Source: Streptomyces sp. NRRL S-350
Lineage (GTDB): Bacteria > Actinomycetota > Actinomycetes > Streptomycetales > Streptomycetaceae
Direction: 5' to 3'
NCBI RefSeq assembly: GCF_000719705.1
Contig: NZ_JOHO01000006.1
Coordinates: 1 to 64,000, forward strand
Length of the DNA: 64,000 bases
Under the pieces are notes generated by a model, which did no database searches, was not told where the DNA came from, and saw only the letters and a program-made list of their open reading frames with translations. Shown here in pieces: positions 27,774 to 36,598 of the stretch. A program made the position numbers and the translations under genes. Position 1 is the first letter of the stretch. Each line of letters starts with the position of its first letter.

Positions 27774-28661
27774 TTACGCGACCTCGCGGCCGGAGAGCCG
27801 CTCGACGCCGCGCAGCAGCGCCGAGTGGTCGAGCGAGCCGTCGCCGTTGGCCCGGGCGGAGGCGACCAGCTGGGCCACCACGGCGCCGACCGGCAGCGCG
27901 GCGCCGACGGCGCGGGCGGCGTCGGTGACGATGCCCATGTCCTTGTGGTGGAGGTCGATCCGGAAGCCGGGGGCGAACTCGCGGTTCAGCATGTTCGCCT
28001 TCTTGCGGTTGAGCACGGTCGAGCCGGCCAGGCCGCCGCCGAGCACGTCCAGGGCGGCCCCCAGGTCGACCCCGGCGTTCTCCAGGAACACCACGGCCTC
28101 GGCGAGCACCTGGATGTTGACCGCGACGATCAGCTGGTTGGCGGCCTTGACGGTCTGGCCGGCGCCGGCCGGGCCGACGTGGACGACCGTGGTGCCCAGC
28201 GCGTCGAAGAGCGGCTTGGCTTCGGCGAAGTCCTCGGCGGCGCCACCGACCATGATCGACAGGACCGCCTCGACGGCGCCGGCCTCGCCGCCGGAGACCG
28301 GGGCGTCCAGGGTGCGGACGCCCTTCTCCTTGGCGGCCGCCTCGACCCTGATCGAGGTCTGCGGGGTGATCGAGGACATGTCGATCACCAGGGTGCCCGG
28401 CTTGACGTTCTCCAGCACGCCACCGTCGCCCAGGATCGCCTGCTCGACGTGCGGGTCGGCCGGGACCATGGTGATGACGACCTCGGCGTCCCTCACCGCG
28501 TCGGCGATGCTGGTGGCGCCGTGGCCGCCGGCCGCGACCAGGGCGTCGATCGGCGGCTGGGTGAGGTTGTAGCCGGTGACGTGGTGGCCGGCCTTGACCA
28601 GGTTGGCGGCCATCGGGCTGCCCATGATGCCGAGGCCGATGAAGGCGATCTTGCGGCTCAT
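27774..28661 (-). CDS. glxR: 2-hydroxy-3-oxopropionate (tartronate semialdehyde) reductase
   Basis: 295 aa beta-hydroxyacid dehydrogenase, reducing tartronate semialdehyde to D-glycerate with NAD(P)H. The Rossmann motif is FIGLGIMGSPMAANL (residues 7-21), the substrate loop DAPVSGGEAGA (119-129), and the catalytic Lys is K172 in GQTVKAANQ. It follows hyi by 114 bp. The gene for the upstream enzyme glyoxylate carboligase is not in this window. Confidence 0.92.
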   Translation of the reverse strand: MSRKIAFIGLGIMGSPMAANLVKAGHHVTGYNLTQPPIDALVAAGGHGATSIADAVRDAEVVITMVPADPHVEQAILGDGGVLENVKPGTLVIDMSSITPQTSIRVEAAAKEKGVRTLDAPVSGGEAGAVEAVLSIMVGGAAEDFAEAKPLFDALGTTVVHVGPAGAGQTVKAANQLIVAVNIQVLAEAVVFLENAGVDLGAALDVLGGGLAGSTVLNRKKANMLNREFAPGFRIDLHHKDMGIVTDAARAVGAALPVGAVVAQLVASARANGDGSLDHSALLRGVERLSGREVA

Positions 28662-28775
28662 CGCGTCGTTCCTTACGTCGTTCGTGGGGTGGGGAGGTTG
28701 CGGGCACTTGCGGGCACGCGCGGTCGTGTGTGGCGTTCACGGCCGTCGGCGGCCGCTCGCGGGCGCCGGCGGCGC

Positions 28776-29621
28776 CTACTCGGCGGCGCGCAGCTCGCGC
28801 GGCAGCCACCCGAAGCTGTCGGCGCTGACGCCGGTGGAGGGGCGGTACTCCAGGCCGATCGGGCCGCTGTAGCCGGCGGCGGTGAGCCGGGCGAACAGGT
28901 CCTCGAAGTCCAGCTCGCCGGTGCCGGGTTCGTTGCGGCCCGGGTTGTCGGCGATCTGCACGTGGCCGATGCGGTCGGCGTGGGTGTCGATGACCGCCGC
29001 CAGGTCCTCGCCGTTCTTGGCCAGGTGGTACAGGTCGCACAGGAACCGGGCGTTGTCCAGGCCGGTGGCGGCGTTGACCTTGTCGACCACCTCGACCGCG
29101 GCGGCGGCCGAGACCAGCGGGTAGTCCGGGGACTCCGCCGCGTTCAGGGCCTCGATCAGCAGGATCGCGCCGATGTCGTGCGCGGCCTTCGCGGCGAGCA
29201 CCAGGTTCTCCAGCGCGAGGGCGTCCTGTTCGGCCGCCGCCACGCCATCGACCCGGTTGCCGTACAGCGCGTTGAGCGCCTTGGCGCCGAGGGAGCCGGC
29301 GAGCGCGGCGGCGACCGGGACGTTGGCCCGGAAGCGGTCCCGCTCGGAGGGCACCGAGACGGTACCGCGGGCGCCCTTGCCGAGGTCGTCCAGGAAGTTG
29401 AGGCCGGTGAGGCGGACTCCGGCGTCGGTGAACGCCTTGCGCAGCGCGTCCAGCTCGGCCCGGGAGGGGTCGTGCTCCTCCCCGAAGGGCCACCAGAGTT
29501 CGGCGGCGGTGAAGCCGGCCTCGGCGGCCGCGGCGGGGCGCTCCAGGAGCGGCAGTTCGCCGAACAGGATCGACAGGTTGACCGTGTAGTGGTGCTTGGC
29601 AGCCGCCGTCACGTCACTCAC
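28776..29621 (-). CDS. hyi: Hydroxypyruvate isomerase-type TIM-barrel protein
   Basis: 281 aa AP-endonuclease-2-like TIM barrel. The Hyi signature is seen: NLSILFGELPLLER at the start, LIEALN and FLCDLYHLAKNGEDL in the middle, and GHVQIADNPGRNEPGTGELDF near the metal site. It interconverts hydroxypyruvate and tartronate semialdehyde. GTG start with only a modest ribosome site. First gene of the hyi-glxR unit, about 100 bp after a TTCAAC palindrome. Confidence 0.9.
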   Translation of the reverse strand: MSDVTAAAKHHYTVNLSILFGELPLLERPAAAAEAGFTAAELWWPFGEEHDPSRAELDALRKAFTDAGVRLTGLNFLDDLGKGARGTVSVPSERDRFRANVPVAAALAGSLGAKALNALYGNRVDGVAAAEQDALALENLVLAAKAAHDIGAILLIEALNAAESPDYPLVSAAAAVEVVDKVNAATGLDNARFLCDLYHLAKNGEDLAAVIDTHADRIGHVQIADNPGRNEPGTGELDFEDLFARLTAAGYSGPIGLEYRPSTGVSADSFGWLPRELRAAE

Positions 29622-29720
29622 CTCTCAGCTCTCTTCCGTCATCCGCAACTTCCACGATCCGGAAGAGGGATTCTGTGTGGTGGAAGCATCTCCGGACGGC
29701 GAAGCGGGTGTCAAGGGAGC

Positions 29721-29738
29721 CGCAACATTTTGTTGAAG
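29721..29738. promoter_or_regulatory. IclR-type operator upstream of hyi
   Basis: On the minus strand CTTCAAC-AAAAT-GTTGCG matches the left half and four bases of the right half of TTCAAC-N5-GTTGAA. It sits between hyi and the divergent thiamine-binding-like gene, next to TTGACA (29714-29709, minus). Confidence 0.6.
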
Positions 29739-29827
29739 CCGCCTCCACCGCTCGCCGGCCCCCGGCCTCCGCCTGTGGGATCACCCAGCCCCTGCCCGCC
29801 CCCACCCCCGCTCGCTACAGTGATCCC

Positions 29828-30082
29828 GTGCGATTGATGGTGGAGTTCACGACAGAACCGTTCGAACTGGACACGTTCCCGGAGCACGCCGCGGCGGCCC
29901 GCAAGGTCGTCGACGAGGCCGGCCTGGCCGTGGCGGTCGGCCCCTTCGGGACCGGCGCCGAGGGCGGGGCCGAGGAGGTCCTCGCCGCGGTGACCAAGCT
30001 GCTCCGGGAGACCCTGGACGCCGGTGCGACCCGCATCTCCGTCCAGGTCAGCGTGCTGGACGAGGAGGGCGGTACGCCGTGA
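29828..30082 (+). CDS. Thiamine-binding (MTH1187/YqgV)-like protein
   Basis: 84 aa. The pattern (VEFTTEPFEL, AARKVVDEAGL, GPFGTGAEGGAEEVLAAV, ISVQVSVLDEEG) fits the small MTH1187/YkoF-like alpha/beta family that binds thiamine-type ligands. Start taken at the GTG at 29828; an ATG three codons later is possible. Its stop overlaps the start of the next gene (GTGA). A role in purine catabolism is not obvious. Confidence 0.6.
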   Translation: MRLMVEFTTEPFELDTFPEHAAAARKVVDEAGLAVAVGPFGTGAEGGAEEVLAAVTKLLRETLDAGATRISVQVSVLDEEGGTP

Positions 30083-30459
30083 CCGAGCACGTGGAACACC
30101 CGCTCGCCGCGGCGGTGAAGCCGCTACTGGACGCGGTCGGCGCGACACCCGTCCCCCTGGGCGAGGCGAAGGCCGAGGACGTCGTCCTGGAGTGGGAGGG
30201 CACGCCGGCCCTGGCCGTCCGGCTGCCGCACCTGAGCAGCGCACTGGACCGGCTGCTGGCCGAGATGGCCCGCCAGTTCGACGGCCGCCCGCTCTCCGAG
30301 CTCGACCGGCTGGAGAAGCAGCGGGTCGTCGCCCTGCTGGAGGAGCGCGGCGCCTTCACCGTCCGCCACGGCGTCGAGACGGTCGCCTCGGCGCTGGGCG
30401 TCAGCCGCTTCACGGTGTACAACTACCTGAACCGCCAGGAAGGCTCGAAGCCCTCCTGA
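30079..30459 (+). CDS. YheO/DauR-type HTH protein
   Basis: 126 aa. The C-terminal 45 residues (LEKQRVVALLEERGAF, then VASALGVSRFTVYNYLNR) match the helix-turn-helix of YheO/DauR-like regulators. The N-terminal part lacks the full PAS-like ligand domain of that family and is short. It is coupled to the preceding gene by a GTGA overlap. It may be a local transcription factor for the urate genes that follow; the target is unproven. Confidence 0.7.
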   Translation: MTEHVEHPLAAAVKPLLDAVGATPVPLGEAKAEDVVLEWEGTPALAVRLPHLSSALDRLLAEMARQFDGRPLSELDRLEKQRVVALLEERGAFTVRHGVETVASALGVSRFTVYNYLNRQEGSKPS

Positions 30460-30644
30460 ACGGCTTCCGGGCGGGCCCGAACGGATCCCGCCCGGGGCGC
30501 GGGACCGCCCCGCCACGGGGGCTTCCGAACGGGTGACCCCGTCGGTACGGCAAGTCTGGATCGGCCGACGGCGGGGCACACTTGGCGGATCGCACACGAA
30601 AGGGCCCGCCATCGCGGGTCGGTTCAAAACGTAACCACCAACCG

Positions 30645-30685
30645 TTCAACAAAGTGTTGACGACCGGGTGGGGTCGATCTAGCTT
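30645..30685 (+). promoter_or_regulatory. uraD-uraH-uox promoter with overlapping operator
   Basis: TTGACG (30657-30662) and TAGCTT (30680-30685) are 17 bp apart. The palindrome TTCAAC-AAAGT-GTTGAC (30645-30661) covers the -35, so repressor binding would block RNA polymerase. This is the clearest promoter in the window. Confidence 0.7.
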
Positions 30686-30719
30686 TTCGGGGTGGCACCA
30701 CTCTTCAGGAGGTCCACCC

Positions 30720-31223
30720 GTGACCAACCACCCCCACGCCCTTGACGCCCTGGCCGCGGCCGACGCCGCGGAGCTGGAAGAGATCCTGCTGGAGGTATGC
30801 TCCAGCCCCCGCTGGGCCGCCGCGGTCGCGGAGGCCAAGCCCTGGTCCGACCGCGCGGCCCTGCTCGCCGCCAACGCGGCGGCCATGGCCTCGCTCACGG
30901 CCGCGGACCTGCGCGACGCGATGGCCGGCCACGCCCGGATCGGCAACCCCAAGACGGGCGACGCCACCTCCGAGCGCGAGCAGGCCGGAATCCAGGGCGT
31001 GGACCAGGCCGTCCTCGACGAACTGCGCGAGGCCAACGCCGCCTACGAGGCGAAGTTCGGCCACGTCTTCCTGATCTGCGCGACCGGCCGCACCGCGGTC
31101 GGCATGCTCGCCGCACTGCGCGAACGCCACCCCAACGACGCCGCCACCGAGGCGGAGATCGTCCGCGAGGAACTGCGCAAGATCAACGACATCCGCCTCA
31201 ACCGCCTGCTCGACGCGGCCTGA
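30720..31223 (+). CDS. uraD: OHCU decarboxylase
   Basis: 167 aa. Decarboxylates 2-oxo-4-hydroxy-4-carboxy-5-ureidoimidazoline to S-allantoin. The all-helical family pattern is present: SSPRWAAAVAEAKPW, catalytic H71 in AGHARIGNPK, TSEREQAG, FGHVFLICATGR. GTG start with AGGAGGT 6 bases upstream. First of the uraD-uraH-uox set. Confidence 0.93.
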   Translation: MTNHPHALDALAAADAAELEEILLEVCSSPRWAAAVAEAKPWSDRAALLAANAAAMASLTAADLRDAMAGHARIGNPKTGDATSEREQAGIQGVDQAVLDELREANAAYEAKFGHVFLICATGRTAVGMLAALRERHPNDAATEAEIVREELRKINDIRLNRLLDAA

Positions 31224-31330
31224 CACGCCGTCAGGCAGCTCACCCGGCAGCCGTTGCGGCATGGTGCCGGATAGTTGGGGCAGCGAGTTGACACACCATC
31301 ACCACTGCCATCAGTAAGGTCACTTCACCC

Positions 31331-31666
31331 ATGACTGGCATCTCCACCCACGTGCTCGACACCAGCCTCGGCCGCCCGGCCGAAGGCGTCCCGGTCGAGC
31401 TCGCACTGCACACCGAGGGTGGCTGGCAGGTGCTCGGCACCTCCGCCACGGACTCCGACGGCCGGGTCAAGGACCTGCCGGCCGTGGAGGCGGGCTCGGT
31501 CGTCCGGCTGCTCTTCGACACCGGCGCGTACTTCACGCCCGGGTCCGCCGAGCCGCCGTTCTTCCCCGAGGTCTCGATCGTCTTCACGGTCGCGCCCGAA
31601 CAGCACCACTACCACGTGCCGTTGCTGCTCAACCCGTTCGGATACTCGGTCTACCGCGGAAGCTAG
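31331..31666 (+). CDS. uraH: 5-hydroxyisourate hydrolase (transthyretin-related)
   Basis: 111 aa. Hydrolyses 5-hydroxyisourate to OHCU. STHVLDTSLGRPA starts the protein (catalytic H7), R45 lies in DSDGRV, and it ends with the family tetrapeptide YRGS. It lies between uraD and uox, 32 bp before uox. Confidence 0.95.
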   Translation: MTGISTHVLDTSLGRPAEGVPVELALHTEGGWQVLGTSATDSDGRVKDLPAVEAGSVVRLLFDTGAYFTPGSAEPPFFPEVSIVFTVAPEQHHYHVPLLLNPFGYSVYRGS

Positions 31667-31698
31667 TAGACCGACCTGGAAGCTCTAGGAGCCACGTC

Positions 31699-32619
31699 AT
31701 GGCCCACGTGCTCGGTCAGAACCAGTACGGCAAGGCGGAGAACCGCATCGTCCGGATCTACCGCGACTCCACCCGGCACGAGATCAAGGACCTGAACGTC
31801 TCGGTCTCCCTCCAGGGTGAGTTCGAGGACGTCCACCTCACCGGGTCCAACGCCAACTGCCTCCCCACCGACACCACCAAGAACACCGTCTACGCCTTCG
31901 CCAAGGAGCACGGCATCGAGTCGGCCGAGGCCTTCGGGATCGTGCTGGCCCGCCACTTCGTCGACGACACCGAGCGCGGCGTCGTGCACAGCGCCCGGAT
32001 CCGGATCGAGGAGTACACCTGGGACCGGATCAAGACGCCGGACAACTCGGCCCGCTTCATCGGCTCCGAGGAGGTCGGCCACTCCTTCGTCCGCAACGGC
32101 CAGGAGGTCCGCACCACCGAGGTGGTCTACGACGGCGAATCCGTCCAGGTCATCTCCGGCCTCAAGGACCTCGTCGTCATGAACTCCACCAACTCGGAGT
32201 TCTGGGGCTACATCAAGGACAGGTACACCACCCTGCAGGAGGCGTACGACCGCATCCTCGCCACCCAGGTGACCGCCCGCTGGAAGTACGGCTACAGCGG
32301 CAAGGCGGGCGAGGCCCAGCCCAACTGGAACCGCTCCTACGCGCACGTCAAGCGGCACATGCTGGAGGCGTTCGCCGAGACCTACTCCTACTCGCTGCAG
32401 CAGACCCTGCACGCGATGGGCAGCCGGGTCCTCAACAACCGCGCCGAGGTGGACGAGGTACGCCTCGAACTGCCGAACAAGCACCACTTCCTCGTCGACC
32501 TGGAGCCCTTCGGCCTCAAGAACGACAACGAGGTCTACTACGCCGCGGACCGCATGTACGGCCTGATCGAGGGCACCGTGCACCGCGAGGGCGTCGTCCC
32601 GGTCATCCCGGTCGCCTGA
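31699..32619 (+). CDS. uox: Urate oxidase
   Basis: 306 aa cofactor-free uricase, oxidising urate with O2 to 5-hydroxyisourate and H2O2. Catalytic pair K12 (NQYGKAENR) and T57 (PTDTTKNTV); the urate-oxidase signature region lies around residues 160-185 (LVVMNSTNSEFWGY), and the tail has PNKHHFLVDL. Cytoplasmic tetramer by family. Its peroxide explains the catalase gene in the cluster. Confidence 0.96.
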   Translation: MAHVLGQNQYGKAENRIVRIYRDSTRHEIKDLNVSVSLQGEFEDVHLTGSNANCLPTDTTKNTVYAFAKEHGIESAEAFGIVLARHFVDDTERGVVHSARIRIEEYTWDRIKTPDNSARFIGSEEVGHSFVRNGQEVRTTEVVYDGESVQVISGLKDLVVMNSTNSEFWGYIKDRYTTLQEAYDRILATQVTARWKYGYSGKAGEAQPNWNRSYAHVKRHMLEAFAETYSYSLQQTLHAMGSRVLNNRAEVDEVRLELPNKHHFLVDLEPFGLKNDNEVYYAADRMYGLIEGTVHREGVVPVIPVA

Positions 32620-32960
32620 CCTCCCCCCTCTCCGTGGACTCCGCCCGGAATCGCCGCACCCACCGGCCCGCACGAGCCGGTCGAGTCCGGGCGGGCCGGT
32701 CCGCCCGCACCACCCGTACCACCCCGAGCAGGACCCGCACCGCCCGCACCACCCCCAGCAGGACCCGCACCACCCGTACCAGCAGTTTCTCCACCCCCAC
32801 CCACCGGAGTTCGTGTCTGCCTCGCGGCGGCCGGCCCGGGGCACTGGAGAGGCCGGCCGAGGGATCCTTGCACCGCCGTCCCGTCCTCGGCCACGACACC
32901 ACCAGCCGCACTCCAGCGCCACGGGCGCGCCGGGAGCCACGGGCACAAGAGGGGCTCGAC
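32620..32960. repeat. Intergenic 30-bp repeats between uox and permease
   Basis: 341 bases without a gene. At 32706-32785 a 30-bp unit (CGCACCACCCGTACCACCCC plus GAGCAGGACC) occurs 2.7 times. The remainder is GC-rich leader. Confidence 0.7.
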
Positions 32961-34436
32961 ATGGCACCCAGCAGCACCAGCAGTACAGACGGCGGTTCCA
33001 CCCCGGCAAGACCCCCTGGCCCGGACCAGTCCGCCGGCCTCCCCGGCAAGGCGTCCGGGCCGGGGATCCACCCCGTGGACGAGATGCTGCCCCCGGTGAA
33101 GCTGTTCTCCACCGGACTCCAGCACGTCGCCGCGATGTACGCGGGGGTCGTCGCACCCCCGCTCATCGTCGGCGCCGGCGTCGGGCTCTCCCCCGCCGAA
33201 CTCGCCCTGCTCATATCGGCCAGCCTGTTCACCGCCGGACTGGCCACCCTCCTCCAGACCCTCGGCGTCTGGAAGATCGGCGCGCGGCTGCCGTTCGTCA
33301 ACGGCGTCTCCTTCGCGGGAGTCGCGCCCATGATCGCCATAGCGAAGGGCTCCATCGAAAGGACGGGGAGTCCGAAGGACGCCCTCCCGGTGATCTTCGG
33401 AGCGGTGATCGTCGCGGGAGCCCTGTGCTTCCTCGCGGCGCCCTACTTCTGCAAGCTCATCCGGTTCTTCCCCCCGGTCGTCCAGGGCACCGTGATCACC
33501 CTCATCGGGGTGTCCCTGCTCCCGGTGGCGGTCAACTGGGCGCGCGGCGGCTCGCCGGGCGCCCCCGGGTACGGCTCCATGCGGGCCATCGGCCTCGCCG
33601 CGATCACCCTCGTCGCGGTGGTGCTCTGCAACCGGCTGCTGCGCGGCTTCTGGCAGCAGCTCTCCCTGCTCGTCGGACTGGCGTTCGGCACCCTGATCGC
33701 CCTCCCGCTGGGCCTCGCCGACTTCGGCGCGGTCCACGACGCGAAGATCTTCGCGCTCCCCTCCCCGTTCCACTTCGGCGCGCCCGAGTTCGACGCGGCC
33801 GCGATCGTCTCGCTCTGCATCGTCATGGTGGTCTCGATGACCGAGTCCACCGCCGACATGCTCGCACTCGGCAAGATCGTCGACCGCGAAGCCGACGAAC
33901 CCACCCTCGCCGCCGGCCTGCGGGCCGACGGACTGGCCACCGCGCTCAGCCCCGTCTTCAACGGCTTCGCCGCCAGCGCCTTCGCCCAGAACATCGGACT
34001 GGTGGCGCTGACGAAGATCCGCAGTCGGTTCGTGGTCGCGGCCGGCGGAGGCATCCTGGTCCTGCTGGGGCTGTTCCCCGTGCTGGGCTCGGTCGTCTCC
34101 CTGGTGCCGCAGCCCGTCCTCGGCGGCGCCGGGATCGTGCTCTTCGGCACGGTCGCGGCGAGCGGCATCCGCACCCTCGCCGAAGCCGGCATGGAATCGA
34201 GCTCCCACACCATCCTGGTGTCGGTCTCGCTCGGGGTAGGCATCATCCCGATAGCCGTGCCGACGTTCTACGACTCCTTCCCGGAGGCCGTCCGGACCCT
34301 GATGCACTCGGGGATCTCGGCGGGCTGCGTGATGGCCGTCCTGCTCAACCTGCTCTTCCACCACGTCGGAGCCGCCCGCCGGACCAGAACCGGCCAGGGC
34401 TCCGGCGCGACGGTGCCGACGGCGACACCGTCCTGA
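32961..34436 (+). CDS. Urate/xanthine permease (NCS2 family)
   Basis: 491 aa, about 14 helices, in the nucleobase:cation symporter-2 branch with PucJ/UacT/XanQ (TGLQHVAAMYAGVVAPPLIVG near residue 50; the conserved SMTESTADMLALG segment, and QNIGLVALT). The first about 40 residues are a Ser/Pro/Gly cytoplasmic extension. It lies after urate oxidase and before the deaminase. It differs in branch from the AzgA-type permease at 11.5 kb, so the cluster can import both oxidised and unoxidised purines. Confidence 0.9.
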   Translation: MAPSSTSSTDGGSTPARPPGPDQSAGLPGKASGPGIHPVDEMLPPVKLFSTGLQHVAAMYAGVVAPPLIVGAGVGLSPAELALLISASLFTAGLATLLQTLGVWKIGARLPFVNGVSFAGVAPMIAIAKGSIERTGSPKDALPVIFGAVIVAGALCFLAAPYFCKLIRFFPPVVQGTVITLIGVSLLPVAVNWARGGSPGAPGYGSMRAIGLAAITLVAVVLCNRLLRGFWQQLSLLVGLAFGTLIALPLGLADFGAVHDAKIFALPSPFHFGAPEFDAAAIVSLCIVMVVSMTESTADMLALGKIVDREADEPTLAAGLRADGLATALSPVFNGFAASAFAQNIGLVALTKIRSRFVVAAGGGILVLLGLFPVLGSVVSLVPQPVLGGAGIVLFGTVAASGIRTLAEAGMESSSHTILVSVSLGVGIIPIAVPTFYDSFPEAVRTLMHSGISAGCVMAVLLNLLFHHVGAARRTRTGQGSGATVPTATPS

Positions 34437-34504
34437 CCGGTCCCGGAGGAGCGCGCCTCGCCCGACGTGCGCTCCTCCCGGCCCTCCCCCATAGGAGTGA
34501 CACC

Positions 34505-35890
34505 ATGGCAGTCCAGCCCCCGCCCGCCGACCAGCGGATCGTGATCGAGAACGTCGCGATCGCCACCGTCGACGCCAACGACACCGAGTACGCCCGCGGC
34601 CACGTCGTCATCCTCGGCAACACGATCGAATCGGTCGGCGACGGCCCCGCCCCGGCGTGGCTGGACAACGTGGTGCGCCGGATCAACGGCGAGGGACACC
34701 TGGTCACCCCCGGCCTGGTCAACACCCACCACCACTTCTACCAGTGGATCACCCGCGGCCTCGCCCAGGACGACATCCTGTTCGACTGGCTGGTCGCCCT
34801 CTACCCGACCTGGGCGCGGATCGACGAGAAGCTCGTCCACGCCGCCAGCCAGGGCTCCGCCGCCGCACTGCTCAAGTCCGGCTGCACCACCGCCTCGGAC
34901 CACCACTACGTCTTCCCCGAGAACGGCGGCGACGTCCTCGGCGCGTCCATCGAGGCCGTCCAGGAGCTCGGCCTGCGCTTCACCGCACTGCGCGGCTCCA
35001 TGGACCGCAGCAAGAAGGACGGCGGCCTGCCGCCGGACCACGCCGTCGAGGAGCTGGACGACATCCTGGCCGCCTCCGAGGCCGCCGTGGACACGTACCA
35101 CGACTCCTCCTTCGGCTCGATGCTGCACGTCGCCATCGCGCCCTGCTCGCCCTTCTCGGTCTCCACCGACCTGCTCCGCCAGTCCGCCGAACTCGCCCGC
35201 CGCAAGGGCGTCCGGCTGCACACCCACGGCTCGGAGACCGCCGAGGAGGAGCAGTTCTGCAAGGAACTGTTCGGCATGGGCCCCACCGACTACTTCGAGT
35301 CGGTCGGCTGGCTCGGCGAGGACGTCTGGATGGCGCACTGCGTCCACATGAACGACTCCGACATCGCCAAGTTCGCCGAGACCGGCACCGGCGTGGCCCA
35401 CTGCCCGTCCTCCAACGCCCGTCTGGCCGCCGGCATCGCCCGGGTGCCGGACATGCTCCGGGCCGGCGTCCCGGTCGGCCTCGGCGTGGACGGCACCGCC
35501 TCCAACGAGTCCGGCGAACTCGGCACCGAGCTGCGCAACGCCCTGCTGATCAACCGCCTGCACGGCTCCCCCACCGCCCTGACCGGACGGCAGGCGCTGC
35601 GCCTCGGCACCATGGGCGGCGCCCGGGTGCTCGGCCGGCAGGACGAGATCGGCTCCATCGAGGCCGGCAAGCTGGCCGACCTGGCGCTCTGGAAGATCGA
35701 CGGGGTCATGCACTCCTCCATCGCCGACCCGGTCGCCGCCCTCACCTTCGGTGCGCTGCCCCCGCTCTCGGTGCTGTTCGTCAACGGCAACGCGGTGGTC
35801 GAGAAGGGGCAGCTCACCACCGTCAACGAGGACCGGATCGCGCGCGACTGCGCCCGCGCCGCCCGCGAGCTGGCGGCCCGACCGGTCTGA
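34505..35890 (+). CDS. 8-oxoguanine/guanine deaminase (amidohydrolase)
   Basis: 461 aa ATZ/TRZ-type amidohydrolase. Metal and substrate motifs: THHHFYQW near residue 78, THGSETAEEE near 240, HCVHM near 280, GLGVDGTASNE near 325. These fit 8-oxoguanine deaminase, which also resembles guanine and cytosine-type deaminases. It would give urate (from 8-oxoguanine) or xanthine (from guanine). AGGAG lies upstream of ATG. Last gene of the plus-strand purine series. Confidence 0.87.
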   Translation: MAVQPPPADQRIVIENVAIATVDANDTEYARGHVVILGNTIESVGDGPAPAWLDNVVRRINGEGHLVTPGLVNTHHHFYQWITRGLAQDDILFDWLVALYPTWARIDEKLVHAASQGSAAALLKSGCTTASDHHYVFPENGGDVLGASIEAVQELGLRFTALRGSMDRSKKDGGLPPDHAVEELDDILAASEAAVDTYHDSSFGSMLHVAIAPCSPFSVSTDLLRQSAELARRKGVRLHTHGSETAEEEQFCKELFGMGPTDYFESVGWLGEDVWMAHCVHMNDSDIAKFAETGTGVAHCPSSNARLAAGIARVPDMLRAGVPVGLGVDGTASNESGELGTELRNALLINRLHGSPTALTGRQALRLGTMGGARVLGRQDEIGSIEAGKLADLALWKIDGVMHSSIADPVAALTFGALPPLSVLFVNGNAVVEKGQLTTVNEDRIARDCARAARELAARPV

Positions 35891-35966
35891 CACCTCCACC
35901 GGACTCCGGGAGCACCCAGGGACGGTGCGCTCCCGGACTCCGCGCACCCCGGCGGGTACGCGGAAC

Positions 35967-36001
35967 GCGGCCCCGGACCCACGGCGAGGGTCCGGGGCCG
36001 C
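35967..36001 (+). terminator. Hairpin after the deaminase
   Basis: Perfect 14-bp inverted repeat (35967-35980 and 35988-36001) with loop ACGGCGA, 77 bp after the deaminase stop. Confidence 0.7.
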
Positions 36002-36030
36002 GGCGTGAACGCACGCCCGACGGCCAACGG

Positions 36031-36150
36031 CGAACCGCGAACGGCGAACGGCGAACGGCGAACGTCAAACGGGCACGACAAACAGCGAACGGCTGACAGA
36101 TGATGACCGTTGTCATCTGTCAGCCGTTCGCTGCCGTTCGCTGCCGTTCG
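36031..36150. terminator. Long inverted repeat flanked by complementary repeat arrays
   Basis: A perfect 21-bp inverted repeat (36083-36103, 36113-36133; loop of 9) lies between convergent genes. On its left are six 7-bp units of CGAACGG (36031-36072); on its right three 10-bp units of CTGCCGTTCG type (36121-36150). The arrays are partly complementary to each other, so the structure can extend. Confidence 0.75.
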
Positions 36151-36176
36151 TTCGCAGCGGCCTGGCCGCCCGGCCG

Positions 36177-36578
36177 TTACGCGTCGCGCCCGATCGTCGC
36201 CAGGTAGGCCCGCCAGCCGCCGTGGTGGGTGATCTCGCGGTGCACGCCCCGCTCGACCTCGCCCCGGGCGAGCAGCATGGAGAAGCACGCGGAGCCGTCC
36301 TCCAGCTTGATCACGCCGAGCTCCAGCTCGCGCGGCTCGCCGGGCAGGATGACGTCCCTCAGCCGTTCCAGGCCGACCTCGTACAGCTCGCCCTCGATGG
36401 CGGTGTCGACGGCCGGGTCGGGCAGCAGCCCCGGGCAGACGTCCGTCCCGCCACTGTGGTCGATGGAGAAGAAGCGGTAGCCGGGAGCGGTCCTGGCCGG
36501 GCCGATCAGGGCGTCGGCGACCTTGGCGTGGAAGGGACCGCCGACCATCGCCTGGCCGTTGAAGAAGATGCGCGGCAT
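36177..36578 (-). CDS. Stand-alone allophanate hydrolase C-terminal-domain protein
   Basis: 133 aa. The pattern (FFNGQAMVGGPFHAKV, PGYRFFSIDH, AIEGELYEV, LELGVIKLEDGS, THHGGWRAYLA) resembles the C-terminal domain of allophanate hydrolase (AtzF), a gamma-glutamylcyclotransferase-like fold. No amidase domain is attached. Allophanate is an intermediate of urea breakdown, and urea is released by allantoicase, so the position is sensible. GAGGAG lies 8 bases before the ATG. A role as subunit or regulator is inference. Confidence 0.65.
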   Translation of the reverse strand: MPRIFFNGQAMVGGPFHAKVADALIGPARTAPGYRFFSIDHSGGTDVCPGLLPDPAVDTAIEGELYEVGLERLRDVILPGEPRELELGVIKLEDGSACFSMLLARGEVERGVHREITHHGGWRAYLATIGRDA

Positions 36579-36598
36579 CGGTGTGACTCCTCAGGTGG

